NCBI GenBank assembly: GCA_961205875.1
Contig: OY540811.1
Location: 21,197,248 to 21,261,247 of the forward strand
Length of the DNA: 64,000 bases
From: Sialis fuliginosa
Taxonomy: Eukaryota; Arthropoda; Insecta; Megaloptera; Sialidae
Direction: 5' to 3'
Part shown: in pieces, positions 36,301-49,300 of the stretch
Layout: every line of letters starts with the position of its first letter
Numbering within the stretch: position 1 is the first letter of the stretch
The notes under the pieces: model-generated
Database searches by the model: none
What the model saw: only the letters and a program-made list of their open reading frames with translations
What the model was told of the DNA's origin: nothing
Position numbers and translations under genes: made by a program

Positions 36301-37220
36301 TTAATTAAAAGTAATTTAATTTTAATAGATATTTTAATAACTTTTATAGAATACTTTTTAGTAATATTCATATATAAATATTTTTTGATAAATCTTTGAG
36401 TAAATATAACATATTTAATTCCAGTAAGAAGTTGACAAACATTTATTTTACACATATATTGTTCATATTGTTTTGGTTTGAATTGACATTAAGCTCGATA
36501 GATGATATGATAATAGTTAATTATTATTGGACAAAATATACTTATTGTGTTACTGCTAGTTTTAATTTCACGTATTATATAGTAACAAGTTTCTTAATTT
36601 AATATTTTATGAAATGAATAGAAATCAATATTCAGTCAAATTGATTTTCTAAATATATTTACAAGCGTTTATTACATTTTTAAGAATATTTTTATAATAG
36701 TAAGAATAATAAAATTTTAATACTTTCTTTGTATTATATTAATACTAACATCAATAGTTTTTTAGTTCTAAATATTATTAAATCTAATAATCTGATCTAG
36801 AATTTTCATAAATAATTTTGTCCAATAAAATAATATTGACATTTTGTTCGTAAGAATAGTGAAAATGATGAACACTAAAATAGGATTTAATGATGAAGAT
36901 TGCGCAGTGATTGTAGTACTCTAATGATTCAAAGTACTTTATAAGTCTTATACTTTAGTAATAACAAATATAATGCAAGAGGTGTTTATAAACATTTCAT
37001 TTTAGTTGAAGTACTGATAATTCTGTACGATGATTATTTATCTGATTTCATATCTTGTTTAGATGAGAAGATATTCAGTTACAATGATTATATATCTATA
37101 CAACATATCCAATTTAATATTGGATATTGCAGAATCAGAAAAATAATTACATTACTCAAATTGCGTTACATAACAGTGATATGATTGTGCTGGATCTTGC
37201 AATGGTAATACAATATTTTG
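33351..37220. other. Convergent 3' flank between Mrtf and the BAIAP3-like gene
   Basis: It contains both 3' UTRs. It is AT-rich, with a (TA)n run at about 33,479-33,498. Candidate + strand poly(A) signals (AATAAA) lie at 35245-35250 and 35859-35864 among others; a minus-strand candidate appears as TTTATT at 36668-36673. I cannot choose the true ends. A GC-richer patch at 34,080-34,345 is listed separately. No further gene recognised. Confidence 0.6.
34080..34345. other. GC-richer patch in the Mrtf 3' flank
   Basis: This stretch stands out from AT-rich surroundings and has 77-78 codon open frames on both strands, neither resembling a known family. It carries a CT-repeat (CGCTCTCTCTCTCT, about 34,190). 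At 34141-34156 it holds a sequence complementary, with one mismatch, to 33381-33396 just after the Mrtf stop. It could be 3' UTR, a 3' UTR exon or a separate noncoding element. Confidence 0.3.
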
Positions 37221-37318
37221 TTAAGAGTTTGTTGACATCCGCATTTTTTGCTTCTTGACAAAATCAACAGCCATTTTGTCAAGTGGACGTGTTTCTAGAA
37301 TTTGTAGAATTGGATGAT
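37221..37318 (-). CDS. BAIAP3: BAIAP3-like terminal exon and stop
   Basis: The acceptor is CTTACCTTTCAG on the minus strand. It encodes [19 protein letters not shown] followed by [12 protein letters not shown] and TAA. ILQIL plus the D-FVKK element is the usual C-terminal end of this family, directly after C2B. Confidence 0.93.
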
Positions 37319-40300
37319 CTGAAAGGTAAGAGAATTTTTTTATTATATATAGTTACATATAAGAAATTATATTCCATTAGTATGAATTCTAAATATATAA
37401 AAAAAACTTCAGTGAATGGAATTAATTTCACAAAAAACATCTTAAATGTAAAATCTGCTCCATCATGGATTGAGTAAATTTTTTTGTGAATTTCATATCC
37501 TGTTAGTACAGAAAAATATATTAGATCAAAAAAAAAAAAAAACAGAAGAGAGTAAAAAAATTCCATAAAAATTAAACATTTGCATTACCCACTATCAAAT
37601 TAATTTAATTTGAAGTATAAACTTACGTCTATCATGTTGATGCATCAGTACTAACTCAATTTGTTTTAAACCATGAAAATTATCAATATTACAACCAACG
37701 TCTGCAACACCCGGTATGCTACTAAGCGCAAGGAAAGCTTCACCAGCAAAGTCGTTAGAAGTAAGCACATCGTGGTCCATTACTGTGAAAGCCAGCATAG
37801 CTGAAGGGTCTCTACAAGCTTCAAGGGTAACAGAAAATTCAAAACACTCATCGAACATGGGATGAAGAGTTTTCTTTTGTACGTGAGTCTGTTGTTCTGC
37901 ACATCGAGAAAACAACCTTCTGGGTAGTAATTCGATTATTACAAATGGATCGCTGTAACCGTTGGGATCCAATGGAATTATATCTCTTGCGTGTAATACC
38001 TAAAAAAATGTATATGTTTATTATCAGAAAATGTACAGTGTACATTTTATTTTTAATTTATAATAATACTGTTATAGATATCATTCTCATGGATAAAAGA
38101 ATAAATAATGACTGAATTATTAAGTATATGAATGTACTGACCTCGACACATAGAGAATCATGATTAAAATATGTCCTTACAGACAAAGTTCCATATGGAG
38201 TTTGCATTGATTGTTGCTGTGCAATTGTTTGGTCCTGGAGTCTTTGACAATGGAAAGTTTCTATTAAACTCTCAGAATCTGTTCGGTGGTATCTTAACCG
38301 TTGTTCTAATTTCATGAATGATATCGTGTGAGCGTATGGTGTTGTTGATGTATGAGGTACTCCTGATTTGTTCCACCATGCAGCAAGCATCTCTAATGCT
38401 TCTGATAGCCGTGGCCAGAAGTTTTCTGGAGTCTCACTACACGATACACCTCCAGCATCGACTTGGTCATCAAGTGCTGATAAAACTGCTTCCCATATCT
38501 GAAAAATATCAATTAATGATAAATATAATGAAAATTTCCTTTTAGTATGTACATGATACTGATATATATATTTTCTAATTGGGGGTGGATAAGCTATATA
38601 CAGTTAAAAAAAAACTTAGTAGCATCTATTAGAAATCTCAGAAATTTATTTTATTTTTTAATGTAAGTAGGTATTAGAATTTTATTCCTACTTATTGGTA
38701 GTTCCTTCGGTTTCTGAATTGCACTTTTACAGACATTGTAAATTAATAATTTTAAAATATATACATATAGGTGTAAAAAGAGCCATTTTTTATTTTGTGC
38801 TACCTTGTGCAATAGATATAGTTTCATTTGTCTACATTAATTCGACCCTCATATGAATTTAATTCATTGACACTATTTAGAAGTACTTTAGTAATATTAT
38901 TTATTTATTGATAAAATTATTAAATAATATGTATAGGTACTAAAATAACATCGTACATGCGTCAGTGATCGCTGGAAGTTGTTAGGAAGTAGAGCTTTAT
39001 TTAATGTAGCTAAATGAGTGTGCAGATATTCCAACAAAGGAGAAATAGCTTGAGGCGTAGGAAGGCTGTCTGGAGACCAAGCTAAATGAAACGTGTACTT
39101 CCTCAAGGCTTCTCTCATCTGAGGTTCTATGAAACTCAAAGTTTCTTCTATCCTAGCTTCCAATGCACCCTGAGCTCTTTCTAAAAATCCTCGGCAGTTT
39201 TCTATTCCGTCAAATGCTTCCAATGATTGATCTAGAAAAATACAATAAATAACATTACCTACATGAAAAAATGCCAAAGTAGAACCCGACACTAACTAAC
39301 CCCCCCCCCCTCCTTTCTTTGAAGGGGGTTTATAACTTTTTCGAGACACAAAGCTCCCTAAATTCAGTTATTTTGGGGGGAAACTAACCAATTAAAGGAT
39401 AAAACAGGTTGTTATTAATCTAAAGCTGATAAAATTTTGAACAAAATTGTATTTAAAAAAAATTATATATCAAATATAGTAGGCGAAAAATCAAGCAACG
39501 CGACGCGAAATGAGGTACACTGAGAGAAAACTACGCCTAAAAAATGGTCGAGATCCGAGCAAGCACAGAATTAAATTTCAAATTACTATTATAAGAGAAA
39601 AGAGTGACCTAAATAATTCTCCCTACTCGATCTCGATATTTTGAAGATCTGTTAATCAAATAAGTACCTATATATTTTATATTACAATGTATTCCACAAC
39701 GTTGGCTAAAGATGTGGTTAAGAAGAAACTCCTTATCATCAGAAACCAAGTATATTTATAATTTAAAAAATAGTATTTTTTCGTAATTAAATTAATAAAA
39801 GTTTATTTTTATAATAAATATAAAACCTCCAATAATCTTCTTTGTTTATAAATAATTCTAATACCAAATCTAATTAAATATCTATATTGATTTTCATTTC
39901 GAATAAACGAAACCAATTATTAAAAAAAAAATGATATCTATTTTTTCATGTTTTTATGGTTGTTATATTGTTATCATATATTGATAATTAATTATCAAAG
40001 TGTTGTTATTCTAAAATTTTAAGTTTTAATGATATTTTCATTATTCCAGTGTGAATTTTTTTGCCAATTATAATTAAAAAGGTAATTATGAATTTTTCAA
40101 AAAACAATTAGGAAATATATTGAAGACAACAAATATAAATTGGTAATTATTTTTACATTTTTTTTATTTGTGTATTCTAAGCACACTTATTCATTAAAAA
40201 TAGATAGATGCATATTTGAATTAAGAGTTAATATCGAATTATTATAAATAAATTATAAAATACAATTACCTATATGAACTAAACACTGGCAAACATACTC

Positions 40301-43300
40301 CGTATCGTTAACTACAATACACATATCATCGGCCACGTAGAAAGGTCCAGTCCTTGTGTAGTATCCACATTCGTCTAGTTTCTGTCGAATTAGATCGCCA
40401 TGTAGTGATGTGCAAGTTGCTGCAGTGTCCAGGATCATCCCAAGAAGTGTCGTAGCTCCGGTTGTGGGACCTAACGGCCATGCCAATGCTACCCATAGTG
40501 CTCTCAGGGAATCTAGAAGTCTGGCCACGTCGATACTGACTGTTGAATGGCGGACGTATCGGTGCTCTGTTGTGGTTTCGGATGGGTATATTACTTTTGC
40601 TGGAATTTGAATATACCTAATTAGTGGAATGCCTTAAGCACCTAAAATACAAAAACTTCGGAATCGATTTATTTCGAATGAATTTTCATAAAACCTTTTG
40701 GATTGTATTGTTCATAAGTTACATTAAAAAGTTTACTAATTAAAATTTCATCAATATTTAGTACATATTTTTAACAAAGTAAACGATATACGATAAACGA
40801 AAATCTGGGAAATAAACTGCTCTAAAGTTGAAAATATTGAAATTAGAGGGCTTAAACTTTCAGAATCGTGAGGTAAATATGTCTCAAATAAGCACATTTT
40901 TTTTGTCAACTTTGAATAATTATTTGCAAAACGGCAAACGTTTATTATTCTATACGCGGCGCGAGCGGATAAGAAAATTCGGAAGAAAACTTGTTGTAAA
41001 ATGAAAAATAATGCAAGTAACGTGCTCTAAATTCGTGTACTGTTAAAGAAGGGTAATTCGAATAGTTATACAAAATTTCATAAATTCTTATAAATAAAGT
41101 AGGCATAGTAAGATAATAATCAAAAAGCACTAGGGGCTCAATATTTTTTACTTTATTTATTAAATAATTCTTTCTAGTCGGTGCCGTTAATAATCTCTAC
41201 ATGACAGTTAATTTCCGGTGGCGACGCTGAGGGTAGTTTCAGATTAAAATATAATTCTGCGAAGACAAACCGTTTTTATCATAATGTTGACATGTCCGGT
41301 TTATAAACTGTCAAGATTTTCGTACGAACCCTTCTTTGTCATTCTCGTTTATATATTTTGAGATGCGATTGCATTAGTTTATGTGTGTTCACATGTATGA
41401 AATAAAACAAATATATTAAAGATGCTTCTCGTAAATGCCAGAAGGATTGTTAATAGAAATCAAGTATGATAATGATTTATTATTTAAATAGATAAATAAA
41501 AGGATTTTTATAGTGTATAGTCAGGATTAGTGCCAGCAAAAATAAAAAATCAGAATATTATTTTTAATATTTTCCTCCCTTGCTTTTATAATGTAACTTT
41601 AATAATACACAAACCCTTCATATCTCAATAGTTTATTATAATATACTAAGCAATATTAATTAAATACGTAATTATGATTGTTTTGATATTGTTGGCATGA
41701 AGTAGTGATTTTAATATGATATTTATATACGAAATTTTTTTTTAAGTTTCAATTTTTTTAGGTACCTTCTAATAAAAACAATTTACACGTTATTGAATCT
41801 TAACCAGAAACCCAACCAAAATTTGTGTATTAAACCCGAATTACAAACAAATTCAGCTTCAGGGTCCTGAATATAGTACATATAAAATATTAAAGTTATA
41901 TAAGTCAATAAAAAGCATACATTATTAAATTCAATATTTGAATACAACATACCTATCCTCCAAGCATTTCTAACGCGCTGCATTGCTCTCGGTTTAATCG
42001 CTGTTAACCACCGCGTGACAGCTAATTCAAACCATTCGTGGCAGTGTAAAGCGATCTGTAATTGTCTATGACTGTCTATTACAAGAGGATTACTTCCTGG
42101 CGGGCCGCTTAGCTGTGTTGACAACGCACCAAAGTCTCTTAGTTCCAGATAAACCGCTAGCATACGTATTATGGCTGTAAGTTCTGGTTCTACTAATGCC
42201 CATCTTGCTCCGGTATCAACGTTTGCATGTTGATTTAAGTAGTTGCATACTTCGTCTGATAGCTGCAGAATGAAAGGAGTTGGAAAAACTGATATATTGA
42301 TTTTATTGATACTATGTATATTATAATTACATATGATTCTGATTGTAATATATCCCGTATTTTTAAATACTTAGGAAAATTGAAATTCTTCATTAAAAAA
42401 TAAAATCAACTCGACTTAAAAATATTTTATTTTATTTTATATGACACTATTTGTTTTCTTTCTTATTATTTTGGAAAATCTTTACGTAAAAATTAATGTT
42501 CTATGAAATTGTAATCTATAAAAAGAAAAAGAAATCTCACTTTTGAAATGTCTTTTTATCTATAAATATAATTTTGATTTAATGAAAATTGCATGAGTTT
42601 AATTTGTACATACAAAACACTAAATGAGAATTTTACAATACTAAATACTAAATAAAACAGCCAAGTGCGTGTTGGGCATGGGAACGCACATGATAGGGTT
42701 CCGTAGTCATTCTCACTACGATTTATAAAAAAAAGTTATTTCAATATAATTTTCATTGAATGTACTACTTAAAAGATACATTCTGGATTTTCTTACATAT
42801 TTTTGAATTTGATAGTTTAGAAATAAGGGGGGGGGGGGACGCTCTGATAACGACATTTAAAAACAAATATATTGTGACTGAAGGGTTAAAATCAAAAGGT
42901 TATATAACATTTTTGTTGTATTTTAGGAGACCTACCTAAAGACACACTCAATGGATTAAGTAAAAAAAAATCTGAATATACTTCTCAATTTTTGGGAAGG
43001 GTGTCCAAAAAAATCTCATCATTTCTGTTTTTGGATTATCAATCTACGACCGTATACCAAATTTCATCTTAATCAGTATAATATTTATACAGACGGACGG
43101 ACAGAGCGAAAGAATAATAAATACATCTGCGGTTTTCTCAGAAAAGGTGGGAGCTTTTTTTGAAATTTAAATTATCTTATGAGGTACCTACATATTTGTA
43201 GACTTACCTAGTATACCTAGGTACTAACAATATTTTTATTATTTCACGTATAGAAAAGTTTTAGGAATAATATAACTAAGGTATAAGATTCCCAGTAAAA

Positions 43301-46300
43301 ATATTTCTGACACGAGCTATTGAAAATACTACCGTGAGTAACAGTATTTGCTTTTAATATTATGGCAAACAAATGACTTGAAACTGCATCAGTTACATTC
43401 AGATACGTAGTATACATATATACGTACATATATGTAAATAAACGACATTATTTAAAAACGCGCACCTTTTTCATTCATCTGTAGGAATTTACTAAACTTT
43501 TTACCAAACTCATTCTCAAAACCTTTACCTCAATAAAGCCCGCATGTACGGTACGTGTAGGTTTTGACTTGGTTTCACACATGTATGTTTATTTTTATTC
43601 GTGCTGTTTTAGTTCTCTTTCTACATTCTCATTCATGCGTGTAAATATTTTTTATTTAAAAAAAAACAATAAATTTTTTTATATCATCATAAAAAAACAT
43701 AATTTGATAATAAAAATGAAATATTTATAAAAAATAAACTATTTAAAAAAATACTCACCAGTTTATCGGTCTGTTTGTAGATAATGCTGAAGTAATTTAT
43801 TCCATTGATGCTAAATATGAAAAATGTAATTCAGTTATAATATTTTTGTATATCTAATTAACTTATTGTAAGTGACGAGAATTTTTGTTTTGGATTCAGT
43901 TTTATATCGGATGAAAAATATTCGGTGTATTTTTCGAAATCTTTTCATTTAAAACACTGCACAAACTACATAGATCAGCGGTTATTAAACTAAGATCCGC
44001 GGAACTTTTACCGGGGGTTCGTGAAACATGTTTGACATAAATTAAAGTACTTTTACATTTCTATTTACTAATGATTAAATAGTACCTATCTAATTTTGTT
44101 TTTCTGTCAGGGAGGAGGTTCCTGAAAATAATTGTTCAAAAGAGGGTCCCTAGATACATAAGTTTAAGTACCGCTGAATATAGATGATACGAGAGTCTTA
44201 TAAAAATTGAAACCATCTCGTCTCGGTCTCAGTCTCATGTGAAATTAATTTCTAAAATTTTTTTTTTATTATCATGTAATGAACAAATACATTTTGAAAT
44301 GTAATAATTGACTCAGTTATATCAATATCAAATAGTAAATATATTCTTATTATTGATAATAATTTTAAACTGGAAATCTCGATAAAACTTTCGACGAGAT
44401 TTTTTTTTTCTCATCAAAATTTTGTACGATCTCGTTTCCGTAAAATTCTAGTTTTTATCGAATTCCGAATTTAAAGTAATCTCGTTTATTTTTCGATACT
44501 AAGAAATGTCTAGTCTCGGCGTGCAACCATAATTAAGAAAGAAGAAATATATTTTATTTAAATAGTACAGTTTTTATTTATAATTTATTTATTATTTATA
44601 ATTATTAGAACCAAAATTACGGTACAGTTTAGTATTAATTTAATGTAGTTTGCAATTCTATAAATCTTAATAATAAGCGTACAAATTAATTATTTATTCA
44701 TTTACAAAATATTATCTTCACACACCTATAACATTTAAAATAACCCTAACAAAAATAAGACATTAGTACGTACCTTTCGAACAGAGAATGATATATTTCG
44801 AATCCTGCTTCCAGCTCGACGTGTATCGCTGAGCAGAGACAAGTAAGAGAGCGCTCTGGCTCCCCGGGGATCCAGAGAGAATTGCGCAACCCCACGAACC
44901 ACTCGGTCGTGCCCTTGCGCAGCGCACCCACGATTTCCGTACGAATCTCTTTGTTGAACGGGCAGCACTTCGCGAAAGCGGGCTGGGGAATATTTGTTTG
45001 AAAGTCGAGGGAGATTTTTTTTAGATAATATGTACGTCATGAATTTTAAGAGTTGCATATAATTCAAGCAGGTAAATAAATTAAATATCGAGGAATTTTT
45101 GTGTTTTCTAAAAAGTAATTTACTTTATTTTATTTTATTTAATTTTATTTATTATTTTTGATAACTACCTCCTCATTGTGACTTATCAAAAAGTATGTGA
45201 ATGTTAACATCTGATAATTATTTTTTGTTGTAATTATTTTCAAATCAATTGTGAATTGGGTTGATTTGAACAATTATAGATTCAGAATTTAATTTTAGGA
45301 AATGGGCGAGAGCAATATGTTTGCTTGAAAATTATTGGGAACATTTCAATTATAAAAACACCAATTCAATTTTTTTAAAACGGACAAAAATTTTTAACTT
45401 AACTAAATAAAAATTGAAGTTTAAAAAAAAAAGTTAAAAAAAATAGAAAATTTGCATTAATAATACAATTTTTAAATCATTTTCATTAGAAATTTATGTT
45501 ACAGTTTTAAAGAATGGAATAGATAAAAAACAAAATACTTTTTTATTTATCGTATTGTTTCAATAATTTTCGACGAACTTTTCAATTTTACACGTTAAAA
45601 GTTTTTAACATGATAAACACATTTATTTAATTATAATAAAAAGTTGGTAGGTGGGAGAAATCTCAAGAGTAGAATGGAAAATGAATTAAATAATGAATCT
45701 TTAAAGCTGTTTTCACTAGAATTTTTGTTAAAAAAAATGAAGCAGGATGATAGATACCGAAACATTTCAATGAAGTTCATGTTTTTTTTTATAATTATAG
45801 TTAGATAATTATCTAACTAATATTTAAGTAAATTGTATCAGAAATAAAAGGTGTTGATTTCTGTTGGCCTCCAAATACATTATTAACACTGAATACATTA
45901 TTATTTTATAAAGTACCGTGTATACTTTCTTCAGTTGATGATTAGTAATTACTTCATCAATCCCATAAATACTCCTATATGAATTTATAATATAATTTGA
46001 GTCGCAAGATTGTCATAATTAATTAGATTTAAAGAAGTTGTATTTGAAAATATAACTTACCATAGATGCTATCGTGCTTAAACATCTTAATAACGGTTCC
46101 AGATTAGGTGCTTGATCTCCACAGAAGATGTGTCTATGGCGGCGAACTTTGTAGAGTGCTCTTTCTGAAAATAAATAACATAAAATAAAAAATATAATTT
46201 TAATGAAAAGTAGCACCCATCATAAACATTTTGACTTAAACTGAAGCGATAATAATCTTTTAATATTTCATAACTCATAAACATTAATATTAGCTTTATA

Positions 46301-49300
46301 GCAAAAACGCTGAAACTGTTTAAGCATAAAACATTAACAAAAGTCTTTAAAATAAATATAATATGAAATTGGCCTATAAAATCCTGTTTGGCAACGTCAC
46401 TATTCGTTAAACGTCTTCATATATTTTTTATAAAAACGACTGTCGGAAAATTCGCGTCTTTAATACTCTAGAGATAAAAGCGAGAGGTGAGAATACCTCA
46501 ATTCGCCGCAAGGTGTACTGTTGCTGCGCGTTCATTTTTGTTTAAGTTATTATACTCCAACAAGTTTTCGTTTAATCTGGGAAGCGTTTAATTAGGGCTA
46601 GAGTCTGAAACGTTTTAATGAGTTGTCTCATTGAAATTTCATAATTGGGAAACATCAGATGGTTCTATGATTATCTTCTTAGTGGCTCTCTTCATGCGAA
46701 TCGTTCTTTTGAAATAAGGTAAACAGAACGCGTTGAATGATCTCTACTTATTATAAACAATGCTTGAGATTAAAAATAAATACGTTTTTTAATAAATAAT
46801 ACATAACAAAAAAAGAGAGAAGAAAGATTATAAAATTGTGGTCTCTAATTCAGATAAATTAATGCAATACATAAATAAATAATTTACAATAAGGTAAATT
46901 GAATTATTTTGTTTCAATTAGAACTGTATCATAATTTATATATTTTTAAAATCATTTTATTTAATATTTAAATAAGGTAGGTATATAAAAATATATTTAC
47001 AATTTTTTATCCCCCTTAGGCAATTTTTTGTCTGAAATAATTGCGTTGTTTATAGAATTTGATGTAAATTTTTATTTATTTTTATCGCAGGAATATCTTA
47101 ATTTAGAATCTGGCAATAAACTGTCTTATTTTATTTTTTTAAATTTTTTACCAGATTTTTAGAATTTGTCTTGTATCAAATTTCGATTATTAATTATATA
47201 ATTTATTATTATCCATCTTGTTTCTTAGAGCAATCTTCAGGAATCCAGCAACAACTTATATAATTTGATATAACTGTTGAAGTAGAAATTGAGGATTATT
47301 AATAATAAAATAATTTAAAAAAAACAGTAATAGTCAGTTCCGGTTTTTTAATTAACCTCAGTACCATTTTTTAATCAATAGAAATCTATCCTTGTTGGAT
47401 CAGAACAGATTCTGGATTGTGCCTAAAGGAGAAACCACGTAAAAAATGCGCCAAGTACTCTACCTCGAAGGTGGTGAGGAAAAAATGGAGTGCATATTAT
47501 GCAAAATATTATATTAATTTTTTAATTTTTGAAATCTCACGAACTATCATTCGTAGGAAAAAAGTATATAGTTCTTTGAGTTAAGCACAAAATGACATTA
47601 TCGGGTCATTCCATAAATAAAAAAACCACTTTTAAGGTCAACCTCGAGGATTTTCATGAATTTACAATATAATATAAAAACTTTTATAAGAATACGGTCC
47701 AGTATAATTTTATTTTTTTATAATTATTTATAAAAAAGTTATAACTTATTGAATTTTTTAGCTAATTTTCTTTAATGCCAAATATCTTAAAAACTGTGCA
47801 TTTTACGCAAAATTATCAAGAGAGCTTTTTGATCGATAAAATACAGAATTATATAAAAAAAATCTTTTTGAGACAAAATATTAATTTGTCTATATTTTTT
47901 ATAAAAAATAAAACAAAAATGAACATTTTAACAAAAATTCATTCTTCGATTTTTTTTTTAAATATATGTTATAGCTTATTTTATTCTGAAGATAATGCCG
48001 TTTGGCTAGTTTGTTTACTCTAAATATCTACTTTTTAAGATATAAACTTTTAAGTGCAGCGCCGAGCGATGCACCCGCACCGTCCGAGCGCTAGCCTAGC
48101 AAAAGAGTATAGTTATAGTAAAGTAGCTTATATACTAAAATAAAGTGAGTTTACAAATCTGTAAAATGATAACTGCTTTTTAATAGGAATATTCATTATA
48201 CCACATTTATAATTAAAAAAATGAATTCAACATACAGTAAATACTTTAGATAAAAACTTTGTTTATAATTTTTAGCAAGTATTAAATGCAATTTAAAAAT
48301 ACAAACTGAATTTCTCTACTTTCATTTAAATGCAGATACCATATTTGTACTTAGTATGCACATATAATAATATTTATGTACATTTTACATAGATACTTAA
48401 GATGATATCAAGCACGTAAAGGATGTTAAAATATACCTATTCTGTAGATATGCACTGTTTATCTTTAGATCGATATATCAACCACGAAAATCAAGCATTT
48501 CAAATAAAATTCGAAAATCAGCACGGGTTAACAGCGACGAACTAATTTTTTTAATGTGATCTTGAATTTCAAATTTCACTTTACATTATTAAAAAATGTT
48601 ATTTATTTATTTTAAGTGCTCGACTTTTCGGCCATCTCTAATACCTATATAGTTATTCTCAAATACTTGTCTGATAACTAACTGATACTTATTTCCAATT
48701 CACAACAAAGAAAATGTTGAATTACAATAATTACCCAGAAACCTAGAAAAGGTATCCGCGAGCCATCCTTGCTGCTCCCTGGTCAGCGGTGGTGATTCTT
48801 GCGAGTGCTGCGCGGCCCAAGCGCGGTGCAGGTCACGTAGAGCGTTGAGAACGTGCGTGGCTGGCGCGCCGACCGCCACGTACGCTGCCAGCGCAGACGC
48901 AGACCTCTGTAACTCACTCAGGTCTGCGCGTGCAGCTTGCTGATGTAAGATGGCTCGTGCTGCCGTTGGGAGTTCCCAATCTGCATGGAAAAATTACATG
49001 AACGTTGGTAATAGATTTTAAGTTATCCAGTTAAATTCATCATAATAATGGAGGGCGATCACCACTGATCTGGTATTATTTAACTTGATAGTGGATACCT
49101 ATGGAATTACTATTAAACCGGATTCATACTTTTTCTAACAGTCTCGTTTCCCTTGCGCATGCGCGAGACGCAACACTGAACTAAAATTTGATATAATATA
49201 GTTTCTTTGATTTCTTTATTCAATTGTTATTCAGATTTGACAGTTAATATGCATCTATGGTTGTTTATTTAGTTATTATTATTATATATTATTTAGTTAT

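Noticed and set aside
37283..37477. Plus-strand 64-codon frame with [20 protein letters not shown] start
   Set aside because: Antisense shadow of the terminal BAIAP3-like exon.
48735..48743. Donor GTTTCT at 48742 for the MUN exon
   Set aside because: It gives the wrong phase and a stop in the next exon; the GTAATT donor 8 nt later restores frame and a typical sequence.
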